Of a stretch of DNA of 64,000 nt, positions 1 to 7,955 are shown piece after piece. The notes beneath the pieces were generated by a model. It did not search any database. It was not told the origin of the DNA and saw only the letters and a program-made list of their open reading frames with translations. Location: NCBI GenBank assembly GCA_044350895.1, contig JBILGT010000003.1, forward strand, positions 1 to 64,000. The letters run 5' to 3'. Position 1 is the stretch's first letter. Every line of letters begins with the position of its first letter. Source of the DNA: OMIS01 sp044350895 (GTDB lineage: Bacteria; Patescibacteriota; Microgenomatia; UBA1400; PJMF01). The translations under genes were made by a program, and so were the position numbers.

Positions 1-130
1 CAACTCCCAACTCAAACTTCTTCTCCGACTTCATAGAGGACTCCCTCTTCAAAAAAGAAAGTACCTCGTCAGCTATTTTTTATCCCAAAAACAGTGACAT
101 TTACCAACGCGTTTTTTCTATTAACTCTGA
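1..130. other. Edge of an upstream gene, frame unresolved
   Basis: These bases probably hold the end of a gene that lies mostly outside the window. On the plus strand one frame is open to a TGA at 95-97 and another stays open to about 188, through the terminator at 131-163. On the minus strand an ATG at 34 with a purine-rich stretch before it could start a gene leaving the window. The plus-oriented terminator just downstream favours a plus-strand gene ending at 97, but the fragment is too short to identify. Confidence 0.3.
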
Positions 131-163
131 AAAGAGGCATCGCCGCAAAGCATGCCTCTTTTT
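131..163 (+). terminator. Intrinsic terminator
   Basis: A perfect 10-bp stem (131-140 with 152-161, core AGAGGCAT/ATGCCTCT) has an 11-base loop and runs into a T tract at 159-163. It separates the upstream gene from the promoter at 181. Confidence 0.8.
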
Positions 164-180
164 CGTACCCATATTTCTTT

Positions 181-186
181 TATAAT
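181..186 (+). promoter_or_regulatory. -10 box of a leaderless-type promoter
   Basis: A consensus TATAAT is followed after 7 bases by an ATG at 194, the spacing seen at other genes here. That ATG opens only an 11-codon frame (ending TGA 227-229) that is out of register with the following gene; see the findings. Confidence 0.55.
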
Positions 187-248
187 CTAGCGTATGATTA
201 TTATTGGGATTCATACAGTGCCATTGTGAAATAAGTATTTCGAAAACT

Positions 249-1298
249 ATGCCAAATTTTTTAGAACAACTAAGTAACAAAATCCCTCAAGTGAAATTAC
301 GATTTTTTCGCGCTAGAGTAGCTATGGAAGGTGTTCCACCTGAGGCACCGCTCATTCAAATAACTTCAGAAGTTCAACCCCAACATATATTTGATGCAGA
401 GCTTTTTATGGATATTTGTAGCAACTATGATGCCCTTGAAGGAACAGAGTATTCACGTTCCACTCGTAGGTTACAGGATGAACAAAGAAGTCAGGAAGCA
501 TTTAAAAGAGAACTCTCCCAATATACTATGGCTGTTGAGCTTCTTCCCATTATTGAGCGTGGACATGGAATTACTCGTGAAGTCTATTCAGAGCATGCAC
601 GTATTATAAATTACGTGGCGCGTATAAAGCTTAATTTATTAAGTATATATTTTGATAACTACAAAGAAGATACAAATGCATTGGAGCCTTGGAGTGAACT
701 ACTGACAAGGTTCCCTGATGATTATGAGGGTACTGAAAATATATTCAGGATTGAAGGTATACCAGAGGGATATCCCCGTGAGGAAGGTATCCTATATGCG
801 CGCGAATTTGATGAACAGGGAGTACTTAAACGACTCCGAGTATATGCTCAAGTTCATAGAAATAATTTATTTATTAAAAGTCTCACTGGCTCAGAGATGA
901 CGGAAGCTATAGCAATGTATGTTAGGGCTGGAAAGCCAGCAGAACCTGTTGCATTGCAAATTGATATGCAACGACAAAACCAAACTTTAGCTAGTATCCA
1001 AAAATTTAACCAACAATATGGAGAAGTACTCACAATTTCTTATTTTTATGATCACATGATTTATTTCAAATTTAATGCTAACTTAGCAGAGCTCCTTGAT
1101 GATTTTGAAAGATTTAAAATTAAAGAGTTGATTATCGATAAGGACTTTAAACAACTAAAAAACTCGATAAATACTTTTGGTTCTTTGAAGCAACTTGAAG
1201 ATACTAGTACGCAACTAGTTTATGCTGGTAGCAATATCAGACTTGATATAATTGAGTTATTGGCGAAATACGTTGCGTATAAATTGCAAAAAAAATAG
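249..1298 (+). CDS. Hypothetical protein of unknown function
   Basis: A protein of about 349 residues from the ATG at 249; a TTG at 204 would add 15 residues. I do not recognise the family. It is mixed alpha/beta by appearance, charged, with no signal peptide, membrane segment or known catalytic motif. Codon use is more AT-rich than in lepA downstream, which may point to an accessory gene. The start is uncertain: the best promoter (TATAAT at 181) puts the transcript start at the ATG at 194, which is in another frame. Either translation starts at 249 or a one-base shift has occurred between 194 and about 229. The gene stands alone between a terminator and the lepA promoter. Confidence 0.6.
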   Translation: MPNFLEQLSNKIPQVKLRFFRARVAMEGVPPEAPLIQITSEVQPQHIFDAELFMDICSNYDALEGTEYSRSTRRLQDEQRSQEAFKRELSQYTMAVELLPIIERGHGITREVYSEHARIINYVARIKLNLLSIYFDNYKEDTNALEPWSELLTRFPDDYEGTENIFRIEGIPEGYPREEGILYAREFDEQGVLKRLRVYAQVHRNNLFIKSLTGSEMTEAIAMYVRAGKPAEPVALQIDMQRQNQTLASIQKFNQQYGEVLTISYFYDHMIYFKFNANLAELLDDFERFKIKELIIDKDFKQLKNSINTFGSLKQLEDTSTQLVYAGSNIRLDIIELLAKYVAYKLQKK

Positions 1299-1337
1299 AA
1301 CTCAGAGTCTTCCTTTGAGAAAATACCTATTTCCAGG

Positions 1338-1343
1338 TATAAT
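1338..1343 (+). promoter_or_regulatory. -10 box of lepA, leaderless
   Basis: TATAAT ends 7 bases before the lepA ATG at 1351. A transcript starting the usual distance downstream would begin at or next to the start codon. No Shine-Dalgarno sequence lies between, and this decides the start against an upstream in-frame codon at 1252. Confidence 0.75.
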
Positions 1344-1350
1344 TCACCCC

Positions 1351-3201
1351 ATGGCTTCTCAAGAAAACATTAGAAATTTCTGTATCATCGCACATATTGA
1401 TCACGGCAAAACTACTTTGACCGACTGTTTGTTACGACTCACTCGTACCGTCGCAGACTTTGAATTTGAAGAGCGAATGATGGACAGTAATCCTATCGAA
1501 AAAGAGCGTGGTATCACTATAAAGCTCGCTCCTGTGCGCATGGAATATACGCTGCTTCCTCAGAATGCTCAGCAGGCTGCAGAACACAGCAACCTCCAAC
1601 ACAGCACTGTGGGTCAAAAATATGTTTTAAATCTCATCGATACACCTGGCCACGTGGACTTTGGTTATGAAGTCAGTCGCTCGCTGGCTGCCTGTGAAGG
1701 TGCTTTGCTAGTTGTTGATGCCACACAAGGTGTCCAAGCTCAGACACTTTCCACCTACGAAAAAGCCAAAGATCTTGGGCTGGTTATTATTCCTGTTATC
1801 AACAAAATTGACCTACCATCTGCTGATGTTGAACGTACAACATTAGAACTGATGGAAATGTTTAATGTAGATGAACACGACATTTTAAAAGTCTCAGCCA
1901 AATCTGCACTCAATATTGAAGAGTTACTACGTGCCATTATTGAACGAATCCCAGCTCCAATCGGAATTGTTGATGCACCAGCTCGTGGACTGCTCATTAC
2001 TTCACTCTTTGATCAACACAAAGGCGCAATAGCTTTGGTTCGAATTGTAGATGGCGCACTGCGCAAAGGTGACAAACTCGAATTTGTTCGCGCTGGTATC
2101 AGCATGATGCCACTGGAAATTGGTATTTATAACCCAATTATGCAGAAACGTGATGATCTGATAACTGGTGAAGTGGGATATATCGCGACTGGTCTTAAAG
2201 ATGTTCGAAGCTTGAAAGTGGGAGATACAGTCACCAAAGCAAGTGATGCCGCCAATGTTACACCACTTGCTGGCTACAAAGAGCCACAGCCAATGGTGTT
2301 TTTGGAGCTCTATCCAATTGACGCTTCAGAATTTAGTGAACTGCAAGATGCCATGAGTAAATTGGTGCTTCGTGATGCTGCCCTCCAATATGTCGGTACA
2401 CACAGTGAAGCATTGGGCAGTGGACTGCGCGTAGGATTCTTAGGAATTTTGCATGCTGAAATTGTGCTAGAACGCTTGAGCCGCGAATTTAATCTCGAGT
2501 TGATCGCAACATCTCCATCGGTACCATACCAAGTTCAAATGCGCACAGGTGAAGAGATTGAAATTCACTCTCCTGCACAACTTCCAGATCCTTCACAAAT
2601 CCTCAACATCAAAGAGCCAGTCGCTGAGATTAATTTATTCACTCCGGAGCGATTTAGCGGCACAGTACTACAGATGGTGCGTGAGCGCCGTGGGCATTTA
2701 TTGGAAAGTCGAGTGGTGGGAGAGCGAATTCGTCTGGATTGTGAAGTGCCGTTGTCTGAATTGATTACTGATTTTCATGACAAACTCAAGTCAGTTACCT
2801 CTGGATATGCTTCATTCGAGTATGCGGTGAAAGGCTTTATGGATGTTGATGCAGTCAAGGTTGACGTGCTGCTCAACCAAGAAGTTGTCGAAGCACTCAG
2901 TTTTATGTGTGTTCGGGAAAACGCCGAGAGTGAAGGTCGCAAAATTGTGACTAAGTTGAAAGAAATTTTACCTCGCCAGATGTTTGAAGTGCCTGTGCAG
3001 GCTGCTATTGGTGGAAAAGTGGTGGCGCGCGAAACTATTAAAGCATTCCGCAAAGATGTGACCCAGCACTTATATGGTGGAGACGTCACTCGTCGTAAGA
3101 AACTCCTCTCAAAACAAGCCAAGGGCAAAAAGAAAATGAAACAGATGGGACGAGTGGAAGTTGACCAGGATACTTTTTTGAAGTTGCTGAGACGCGATTA
3201 A
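1351..3201 (+). CDS. lepA: Elongation factor 4 (LepA), back-translocating GTPase
   Basis: LepA is a ribosome-binding GTPase that acts on elongating or stalled ribosomes. At 616 residues it has the family's normal length. The G motifs are in order: AHIDHGKT (14-21), the switch ERGITIK (52-58), DTPGH (97-101), NKID near 153 and a SAK motif in the G5 position. The domains follow as in EF-G minus domain IV, ending in a basic LepA-specific C-terminal tail (KQAKGKKKMKQMGRVE region). An insertion of about 15 residues precedes the DTPGH strand (roughly 68-85). The ATG at 1351 is preferred because the -10 box ends 7 bases before it. Confidence 0.95.
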   Translation: MASQENIRNFCIIAHIDHGKTTLTDCLLRLTRTVADFEFEERMMDSNPIEKERGITIKLAPVRMEYTLLPQNAQQAAEHSNLQHSTVGQKYVLNLIDTPGHVDFGYEVSRSLAACEGALLVVDATQGVQAQTLSTYEKAKDLGLVIIPVINKIDLPSADVERTTLELMEMFNVDEHDILKVSAKSALNIEELLRAIIERIPAPIGIVDAPARGLLITSLFDQHKGAIALVRIVDGALRKGDKLEFVRAGISMMPLEIGIYNPIMQKRDDLITGEVGYIATGLKDVRSLKVGDTVTKASDAANVTPLAGYKEPQPMVFLELYPIDASEFSELQDAMSKLVLRDAALQYVGTHSEALGSGLRVGFLGILHAEIVLERLSREFNLELIATSPSVPYQVQMRTGEEIEIHSPAQLPDPSQILNIKEPVAEINLFTPERFSGTVLQMVRERRGHLLESRVVGERIRLDCEVPLSELITDFHDKLKSVTSGYASFEYAVKGFMDVDAVKVDVLLNQEVVEALSFMCVRENAESEGRKIVTKLKEILPRQMFEVPVQAAIGGKVVARETIKAFRKDVTQHLYGGDVTRRKKLLSKQAKGKKKMKQMGRVEVDQDTFLKLLRRD

Positions 3202-3215
3202 AAGGTGTAACCTGG

Positions 3216-3221
3216 TATAAT
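3216..3221 (+). promoter_or_regulatory. -10 box, leaderless promoter
   Basis: TATAAT ends 6 bases before the ATG at 3228, with no ribosome-binding site between. Confidence 0.7.
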
Positions 3222-3227
3222 ACGTAT

Positions 3228-3959
3228 ATGCCTGATATTTTTGACAGCTCTGAGCACCAGCCACTTGATGAACAAGGGGTATCACCAATTTCAAAAGAAG
3301 AAGTTTTGTCGTCAATTAAAGAACAACGCGCTGTAGAAAAAACACAACGTAAACGTGTTGTTGAAGACTACTCTGAAGTCATGAATGGTCTGCAGGCTGA
3401 AACATCACCTTTTGCTGCATTTGCTGCAAAACCACGACGCACTGCATTTTCTTCACAGGCAAAAGGTGAACAAATTCTGTTACTACTCCGTAAACATCCG
3501 TTAACACAAGTAGGTTGGGTTTTTGTAGCGATACTTATTGCTCTGATTCCTATTATTTTCTCTGGTGTGCCCTTAATCAACTTTTTGCCACCCAACTTTC
3601 AAGCGGCTGCTGTCATTGGCTGGTATCTGCTATTATCAGGATACATCATTGAGTCATTTTTAACTTGGTATTTCAATGTATTTATTGTTACTGATGAGAG
3701 AATCATTGACGTCGACTTCTTGTCACTGATCTATCATGATGTTGCTTCTGCAAAGATTGATAATATTGAAGATGTGACTTCAATTAAAGGTGGTGCAGTT
3801 CGCTCAGTCTTTGATTTTGGAACTGTGCAAATTCAAACTGCAGCAGAGAAAACAATGTTTGAGTTTGAAGATGTCCCACATCCCGCTCAAGTTACAAAAC
3901 TACTCAATGAGTTATTACTTGAAGAAGAACGCGAAAAAATTGAGGGGAGGGTTTCATAA
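3228..3959 (+). CDS. Membrane protein with bacterial PH-like domain (DUF304/YdbT type)
   Basis: A 243-residue protein. The first 80 residues are polar and probably cytoplasmic. Two hydrophobic helices follow (about 95-115 and 125-150). The C-terminal part begins with a strand reading FIVTDERIIDVDF and continues with alternating beta strands (VASAKIDNIEDVTSIKGG...), the hallmark of bacterial PH-like (bPH_2) domains that sit next to membrane helices. The role of this family is not defined. It is followed after 2 bases by the next membrane protein, so the two probably form one transcript. Identification rests on pattern recognition of the TDERI strand after paired helices. Confidence 0.75.
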   Translation: MPDIFDSSEHQPLDEQGVSPISKEEVLSSIKEQRAVEKTQRKRVVEDYSEVMNGLQAETSPFAAFAAKPRRTAFSSQAKGEQILLLLRKHPLTQVGWVFVAILIALIPIIFSGVPLINFLPPNFQAAAVIGWYLLLSGYIIESFLTWYFNVFIVTDERIIDVDFLSLIYHDVASAKIDNIEDVTSIKGGAVRSVFDFGTVQIQTAAEKTMFEFEDVPHPAQVTKLLNELLLEEEREKIEGRVS

Positions 3960-3961
3960 CT

Positions 3962-4234
3962 ATGTTACTCGCCACTCTTTTACAATTACAACTCACTACT
4001 GGTAATGACTTGATTTTTCAACTTACCAATACGGCCATCTTTACTGGTTTGGTGAAGTTGCTGTTCATTATTGGTGCGATTTTATATGTAATTTTTAGCT
4101 TTGTAGTTGTTCGACAAATTACATTGATGCGTCAAACAGTTATTACTAGTCTCTCAAGTGTCCTACAACTGCTGGGATATCTCCACTTTGTTTTTGCAGT
4201 TGGTGTTGTCATATTATTCTTCATTATCCTCTAG
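3962..4234 (+). CDS. Small two-helix membrane protein (DUF5657-like)
   Basis: Ninety residues with a short N-terminal stretch and two transmembrane helices (about 28-50 and 68-90) joined by a short basic loop with RQITLMRQT. Such small proteins are frequent in CPR genomes and resemble DUF5657; the function is unknown. A purine-rich GAGGGGAGG lies in the end of the preceding gene, about 12 bases before the ATG, and the genes are separated by 2 bases, which suggests co-translation with the PH-like protein. Confidence 0.7.
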   Translation: MLLATLLQLQLTTGNDLIFQLTNTAIFTGLVKLLFIIGAILYVIFSFVVVRQITLMRQTVITSLSSVLQLLGYLHFVFAVGVVILFFIIL

Positions 4235-4264
4235 AGGATCGCCAGTTTTTCCACAGAAGCATGC

Positions 4265-4270
4265 TAGAAT
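4265..4270 (+). promoter_or_regulatory. Probable -10 box
   Basis: TAGAAT lies 9 bases before the ATG at 4280. It fits the near-leaderless arrangement of neighbouring genes. Confidence 0.5.
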
Positions 4271-4279
4271 AGCCTCTAA

Positions 4280-6175
4280 ATGCAATCGGTGCGTGTAACA
4301 CCAGTCGTTGGCTTGCCGCAGTTTACCGGATGGTCTCAGGTAGTTGATACTGTATTTGCAGCTGGCAATCATGTAGTCGCTGCTATCGCCATTCAAGGTG
4401 ATAATGCCGGTAGTATTGGTCGTGAAATCGTCTCACTCCTTCTAGAACAAGAACCCTCTTCCTCAAAAGATCTGTATCAAATGCTTGAGTATCTCATCCG
4501 ATATGCTCATGAACAAAACTGCCGACTTTCCATAACTGCTGGATTATTCATAGCAGGAAAGAGTACGTTAGCTGCTTCAAATGGGTCAGTGATTCTGCGC
4601 CGAAATGGGAAAATAGGCACAATTGTGCAGGCTCGTGGAGACATTGTGCTGCTTGAGGGATCTTTGAGAACTGACGATATATTTGTTTTTACAACACTCC
4701 AAGCGTATCAATTCAGTAGCACCATCGAACAGCAGTTTGAAAAAGGTTTTGACGCCGATGGCGTGATCACTGCCATTGTGCCAGCTGTGCACTCAGTACC
4801 TGATTCGTCGCTGTCTGCACTTGCCTTTGTAACAACTCCACCAGTCCAGGAGAAATCATTTCTCAGTAGCTCAATGCCTCTAGAAAATGTGGAAGAAGCT
4901 GAACAAAAGGAGGCAGAAGTTGATGTATCCGAAGTTGACGATGTGATTGATGAACTAGTACCTTCACGTCGGAATACAGACCCGCCGGCACTGGTGAGAT
5001 TGGGAGAGATCCTGAGCACAGTCCCTAGAATTTTTTCAGGAAAAACATATGTTGGAACGTTTTTACCAAAGAAGACATTATTTTGGTTGATTGGCATTGC
5101 AGTTGTGATTGGAATTTTAGCTGTGACGATCTTCTTTTTCATACTTCGAGCTCGAGCTGAAGAGGCAAAGGCTGCTGCACTAATTGCACCATATGAAGAA
5201 CGACTGGAAGCTGCTAAAACACTCACTGAAACTGACTTAATTACTGGTCGTGAGCATGTCAGTGCAGTTGTGGAAGACCTCACAAAATTGCAGTCTGAAC
5301 AACCTGAAGGGACAAGTAAGCGAGTTACTACAGCTATTGCCACGGCACTTGATGAAGCCCGAAAAACATACACTGCTGTATCAGGAAAAGAAGAGCAAAG
5401 TGAATTACCAATTTTTTATGATTTACGACTTGCGTTGCCAGATTTTGTTACATCACTCGTGACGCTACAAGCCAATAAAGCTGTCTTTCTTGATGGCCAA
5501 AAGAAACAACTCGTTGTCTTAGATTTGGCTGCAAAAAATGTATTTGTGAAAAATTTAGATCAATTGCAAAATATGCGTTCGATCAGTGCCTTAGCAGAAA
5601 ATGATGTTGCACTCCTGAGTGATGGGGTTCAAAGTTTACCGCTTACTGAAGATGGAGCTGTAGTAGAAGTTAAAGAAGTGGGTGATTCAAATAAAGATGC
5701 TACATTTGTTAATTCATTCGGGACGTATATCTACGTTCTCAATCCTGAAAAAAGAAATATTTACCGATATGCCAAAGGTAGTGATGAATACTCTGATCCA
5801 ATTGGCTGGCTCCAAGATCCTTTGGGAGTTCAATTTAGTTCAGTTACGTCAGTGAGTGTCGATGGTGATCTGTGGATTACAACAACAGATGGAGAGGTGA
5901 AAAAATTTACTGCCGGTAAAGAAGCCAAGTTTACTATCGTTGGTTTGCAAGAAGTATTTTCCACTCCAATTTGGTTATATACTCGAGAAAATGTTGCAAA
6001 TCTCTATGTACTTGAACCGGGAAAGCGACGGCTTGTAATTCTGAATAAAAATGGTGAGTTCATCCGTGAAGTAAAAAGCAACTCGCTTGCCTCAGCCACA
6101 GGAATTTTTATCAGTGATGAACTTAAAAAAGCATTTGTAGTGAGTGGTTCGATTATTTACGAAATTTCACTGTAG
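4280..6175 (+). CDS. PP2C-like N domain, membrane helix and propeller-like C domain
   Basis: A 631-residue protein in three parts. Residues 1-185 resemble a degenerate PP2C/SpoIIE-type phosphatase fold (AAIAIQGDNAGSIGREIV, then repeated strands), but the metal-binding Asp motifs of an active PP2C are not visible. An acidic linker follows. A transmembrane helix lies at about 267-290 (FWLIGIAVVIGILAVTIFFFILRA), then a predicted coiled coil (295-365). The last 250 residues read as repeated beta-strand units (for example NAFVKNLDQLQNMRSISALAENDVALLSDG-like periods), compatible with a beta propeller outside the cell. It could be a sensor passing a surface signal inward. Function is unknown; the layout is what I see. 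Confidence 0.65.
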   Translation: MQSVRVTPVVGLPQFTGWSQVVDTVFAAGNHVVAAIAIQGDNAGSIGREIVSLLLEQEPSSSKDLYQMLEYLIRYAHEQNCRLSITAGLFIAGKSTLAASNGSVILRRNGKIGTIVQARGDIVLLEGSLRTDDIFVFTTLQAYQFSSTIEQQFEKGFDADGVITAIVPAVHSVPDSSLSALAFVTTPPVQEKSFLSSSMPLENVEEAEQKEAEVDVSEVDDVIDELVPSRRNTDPPALVRLGEILSTVPRIFSGKTYVGTFLPKKTLFWLIGIAVVIGILAVTIFFFILRARAEEAKAAALIAPYEERLEAAKTLTETDLITGREHVSAVVEDLTKLQSEQPEGTSKRVTTAIATALDEARKTYTAVSGKEEQSELPIFYDLRLALPDFVTSLVTLQANKAVFLDGQKKQLVVLDLAAKNVFVKNLDQLQNMRSISALAENDVALLSDGVQSLPLTEDGAVVEVKEVGDSNKDATFVNSFGTYIYVLNPEKRNIYRYAKGSDEYSDPIGWLQDPLGVQFSSVTSVSVDGDLWITTTDGEVKKFTAGKEAKFTIVGLQEVFSTPIWLYTRENVANLYVLEPGKRRLVILNKNGEFIREVKSNSLASATGIFISDELKKAFVVSGSIIYEISL

Positions 6176-6189
6176 CCAATTATCCCTGG

Positions 6190-6195
6190 TATACT
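6190..6195 (+). promoter_or_regulatory. -10 box of smpB, leaderless
   Basis: TATACT ends 6 bases before the smpB ATG at 6202. Confidence 0.7.
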
Positions 6196-6201
6196 ACTGG
6201 T

Positions 6202-6648
6202 ATGTCACTCGTAGTAAATAAAAAAGCACGCCACGAATACACCATTGAACGAACCTATACCGCAGGTATTGTTTTGAGTGGCCAAGAAGTGAAGAGTTTA
6301 CGATTAGGTCATGGTTCATTTGCAGGAAGTTATGTACGAATTATTTCGGGAGAGGCGTTTTTGCTGAATGCCCAAATTAACGCGTACAAATTTGCAATTA
6401 CAACAGATTATGATCCCAAGCGCACACGAAAACTGCTCCTCAACAAAAAAGAATTGCTTGAGCTCCAAGAATGGAGTCACAACAAAGGTCGATCAATTGT
6501 ACCGCTCACATTTTTTGCTGGTGGAAGAAATATAAAAGTTGATCTAGGTGTGGGGCGTGGCAAGAAAGAATTTGAAAAGCGCGCTGTCCTCAAACAGCGT
6601 GATCAAGAACGAGAAATTGCCCGTGATTCAAAGTATAGAATTACCTAA
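6202..6648 (+). CDS. smpB: SsrA-binding protein SmpB (trans-translation)
   Basis: SmpB binds tmRNA and delivers it to ribosomes stalled on broken mRNA. The 148-residue length is typical. Diagnostic stretches are VVNKKARHEYTIERTYTAGIVL, GQEVKSLRLGHGSF, the RTRKLLLNKKEL loop and the basic C-terminal tail (VGRGKKEFEKR..ERDSKYR) that enters the decoding site. The matching tmRNA gene is not in the window. The gene has its own leaderless-type promoter. Confidence 0.95.
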   Translation: MSLVVNKKARHEYTIERTYTAGIVLSGQEVKSLRLGHGSFAGSYVRIISGEAFLLNAQINAYKFAITTDYDPKRTRKLLLNKKELLELQEWSHNKGRSIVPLTFFAGGRNIKVDLGVGRGKKEFEKRAVLKQRDQEREIARDSKYRIT

Positions 6649-6736
6649 ATTAAAACTGCCTCTCGACTTTACTACCACTTTTTTGGTTTAATGAATGTAT
6701 TACTTAGGAACTAGTAGCCTAATAGGAGTTAACGCC

Positions 6737-7000
6737 ATGCCCAAAAGAGTTTTCTGGCCAATCGCATTAGTAGTTATGGGGATCATCTTCCTCGCTTCAA
6801 ACGTGGGAATGCTTCCTGCAAGTTTCTGGAACTTATGGCCATTGATCCTCATCATTGTGGGACTGGGTGGACTGTTAATTTCAGATCGTGAAGAGTGGAT
6901 TACTCCAGAGAAAAAATCTCGTCCAGTTGCTGCTAAGGCCAAGCCACAAGCAAAAGCTGCTTCACGCAAAGTTGCCCCAAAACAAAAGAAGAGAAAGTAA
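6737..7000 (+). CDS. Small membrane protein with LiaF-type helix pair (DUF5668-like)
   Basis: An 87-residue protein from the ATG at 6737, which has an AGGAG ribosome-binding site 8 bases upstream; this is better supported than the in-frame ATG at 6695. Two tight hydrophobic helices (about 5-22 and 28-47) enclose the motif NLWPLILIIVGLGGLL typical of DUF5668/LiaF transmembrane regions. The C-terminal 35 residues are Lys/Ala-rich and probably cytoplasmic. Its role is unknown; relatives sit in envelope-stress membrane proteins. Confidence 0.7.
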   Translation: MPKRVFWPIALVVMGIIFLASNVGMLPASFWNLWPLILIIVGLGGLLISDREEWITPEKKSRPVAAKAKPQAKAASRKVAPKQKKRK

Positions 7001-7011
7001 TTTCTTCTTGT

Positions 7012-7035
7012 ATACTATAGCTCTAGTTTGTAGAG
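7012..7035 (+). promoter_or_regulatory. cmk promoter and leader hairpin
   Basis: A -10 like TATACT (about 7011-7016) is followed by a small stem CTCTA-TAGAG that abuts the GGAG ribosome-binding site before the cmk ATG at 7045. Unlike many neighbours, cmk therefore has a short leader. Confidence 0.4.
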
Positions 7036-7044
7036 GGAGTTCTT

Positions 7045-7737
7045 ATGGCGCAACCATTTCACATTGCGATCGATGGACCGGTTGCGGCCGGAAAAGGTAC
7101 CGTTTCACGACTTGTAGCTGATAGATTGCAGTTCCTGTATGTGGACACGGGAGCGATGTATCGCGTTGTTGCGCTAGTGGGACAGAGAAATGATGTGGAC
7201 CTTAAGGACGAAGCGGCATTGGTTGAACTGCTTAAAAAAACTGACATTCAGATGCATAACCCAACTGCTGAGGAAAAAGATGGTCGTCTCACGACAGTAC
7301 TCATCAATGGTGAAGATGTTTCCTGGGCAATTCGAACAGAACAAGTGAGTAAAGGTGCCTCAATTGTGGCAGCTCATCCTGATGTTCGAAAAGTTTTGGT
7401 GGAAAAACAACAAATAATTGCGCAAGCTCAAGACGTAGTGATGGAAGGTCGCGATATTACCTATAGAGTGCTTCCTGATGCACAGCTTAAGATTTATCTC
7501 ACTGCAGGTGATACAGTTCGTGCAAAACGACGTCACATGCAACTCCTGACCAAAGGCCAAGACGTGCCATTCCAAGATGTATATACTGAGCTACTTAAGC
7601 GCGATGCACAGGACATGAGCCGCAAAACAGATCCACTCAAAATTACTGATGATGCCTGGCAGATTGATACGAGTGATCTAGCTATCGAGCAGGTTGTTGA
7701 ACTTATTGTAGGTAAAGTACAGGTACTGCGTGAATAA
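7045..7737 (+). CDS. cmk: Cytidylate kinase
   Basis: The enzyme phosphorylates CMP and dCMP with ATP, a central step in pyrimidine nucleotide supply. The 230-residue protein opens with the P-loop IDGPVAAGKGTV, followed by the CMP kinase signature YVDTGAMYR. EGRDITYRVLPDAQLKIYLTA carries the conserved Asp-Arg region and the lid is Arg-rich (RAKRRH). Length matches the family. A GGAG ribosome-binding site precedes the ATG. The next small gene starts 2 bases after the stop. Confidence 0.95.
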   Translation: MAQPFHIAIDGPVAAGKGTVSRLVADRLQFLYVDTGAMYRVVALVGQRNDVDLKDEAALVELLKKTDIQMHNPTAEEKDGRLTTVLINGEDVSWAIRTEQVSKGASIVAAHPDVRKVLVEKQQIIAQAQDVVMEGRDITYRVLPDAQLKIYLTAGDTVRAKRRHMQLLTKGQDVPFQDVYTELLKRDAQDMSRKTDPLKITDDAWQIDTSDLAIEQVVELIVGKVQVLRE

Positions 7738-7739
7738 TC

Positions 7740-7955
7740 ATGAAACAAAGCAGAGATGAAGTAGCTGAGTCACTACATACATTAACTGAAACTATTGAAG
7801 AACGTCGACGTCAAAAAGAAGCTGCACGTAAAGAAAAAAAAGAGCGTGAAATCAAACGGAAAAAACAGCAACTTTTTGAACGACTCGTTGCTCCAGTGCT
7901 TTTTGTAGCTACACTCATTGTTTCTGCCATTGTGATGGCACTTTTTTCGCGTTAA
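7740..7955 (+). CDS. Small tail-anchored membrane protein
   Basis: Seventy-one residues: a charged, heptad-rich N-terminal region (about 10-45, many Arg/Lys/Glu) and one C-terminal helix (VAPVLFVATLIVSAIVMALF). I do not recognise a family. It lies 2 bases after cmk and is probably co-transcribed. Its stop codon overlaps the stop of the converging penicillin-binding protein gene by 4 bases. Confidence 0.6.
   Translation: MKQSRDEVAESLHTLTETIEERRRQKEAARKEKKEREIKRKKQQLFERLVAPVLFVATLIVSAIVMALFSR

Noticed and set aside
6695..6736. Upstream ATG at 6695 for the DUF5668-like protein
   Set aside because: The ATG at 6737 has an AGGAG site at ideal spacing and begins right before the first helix.
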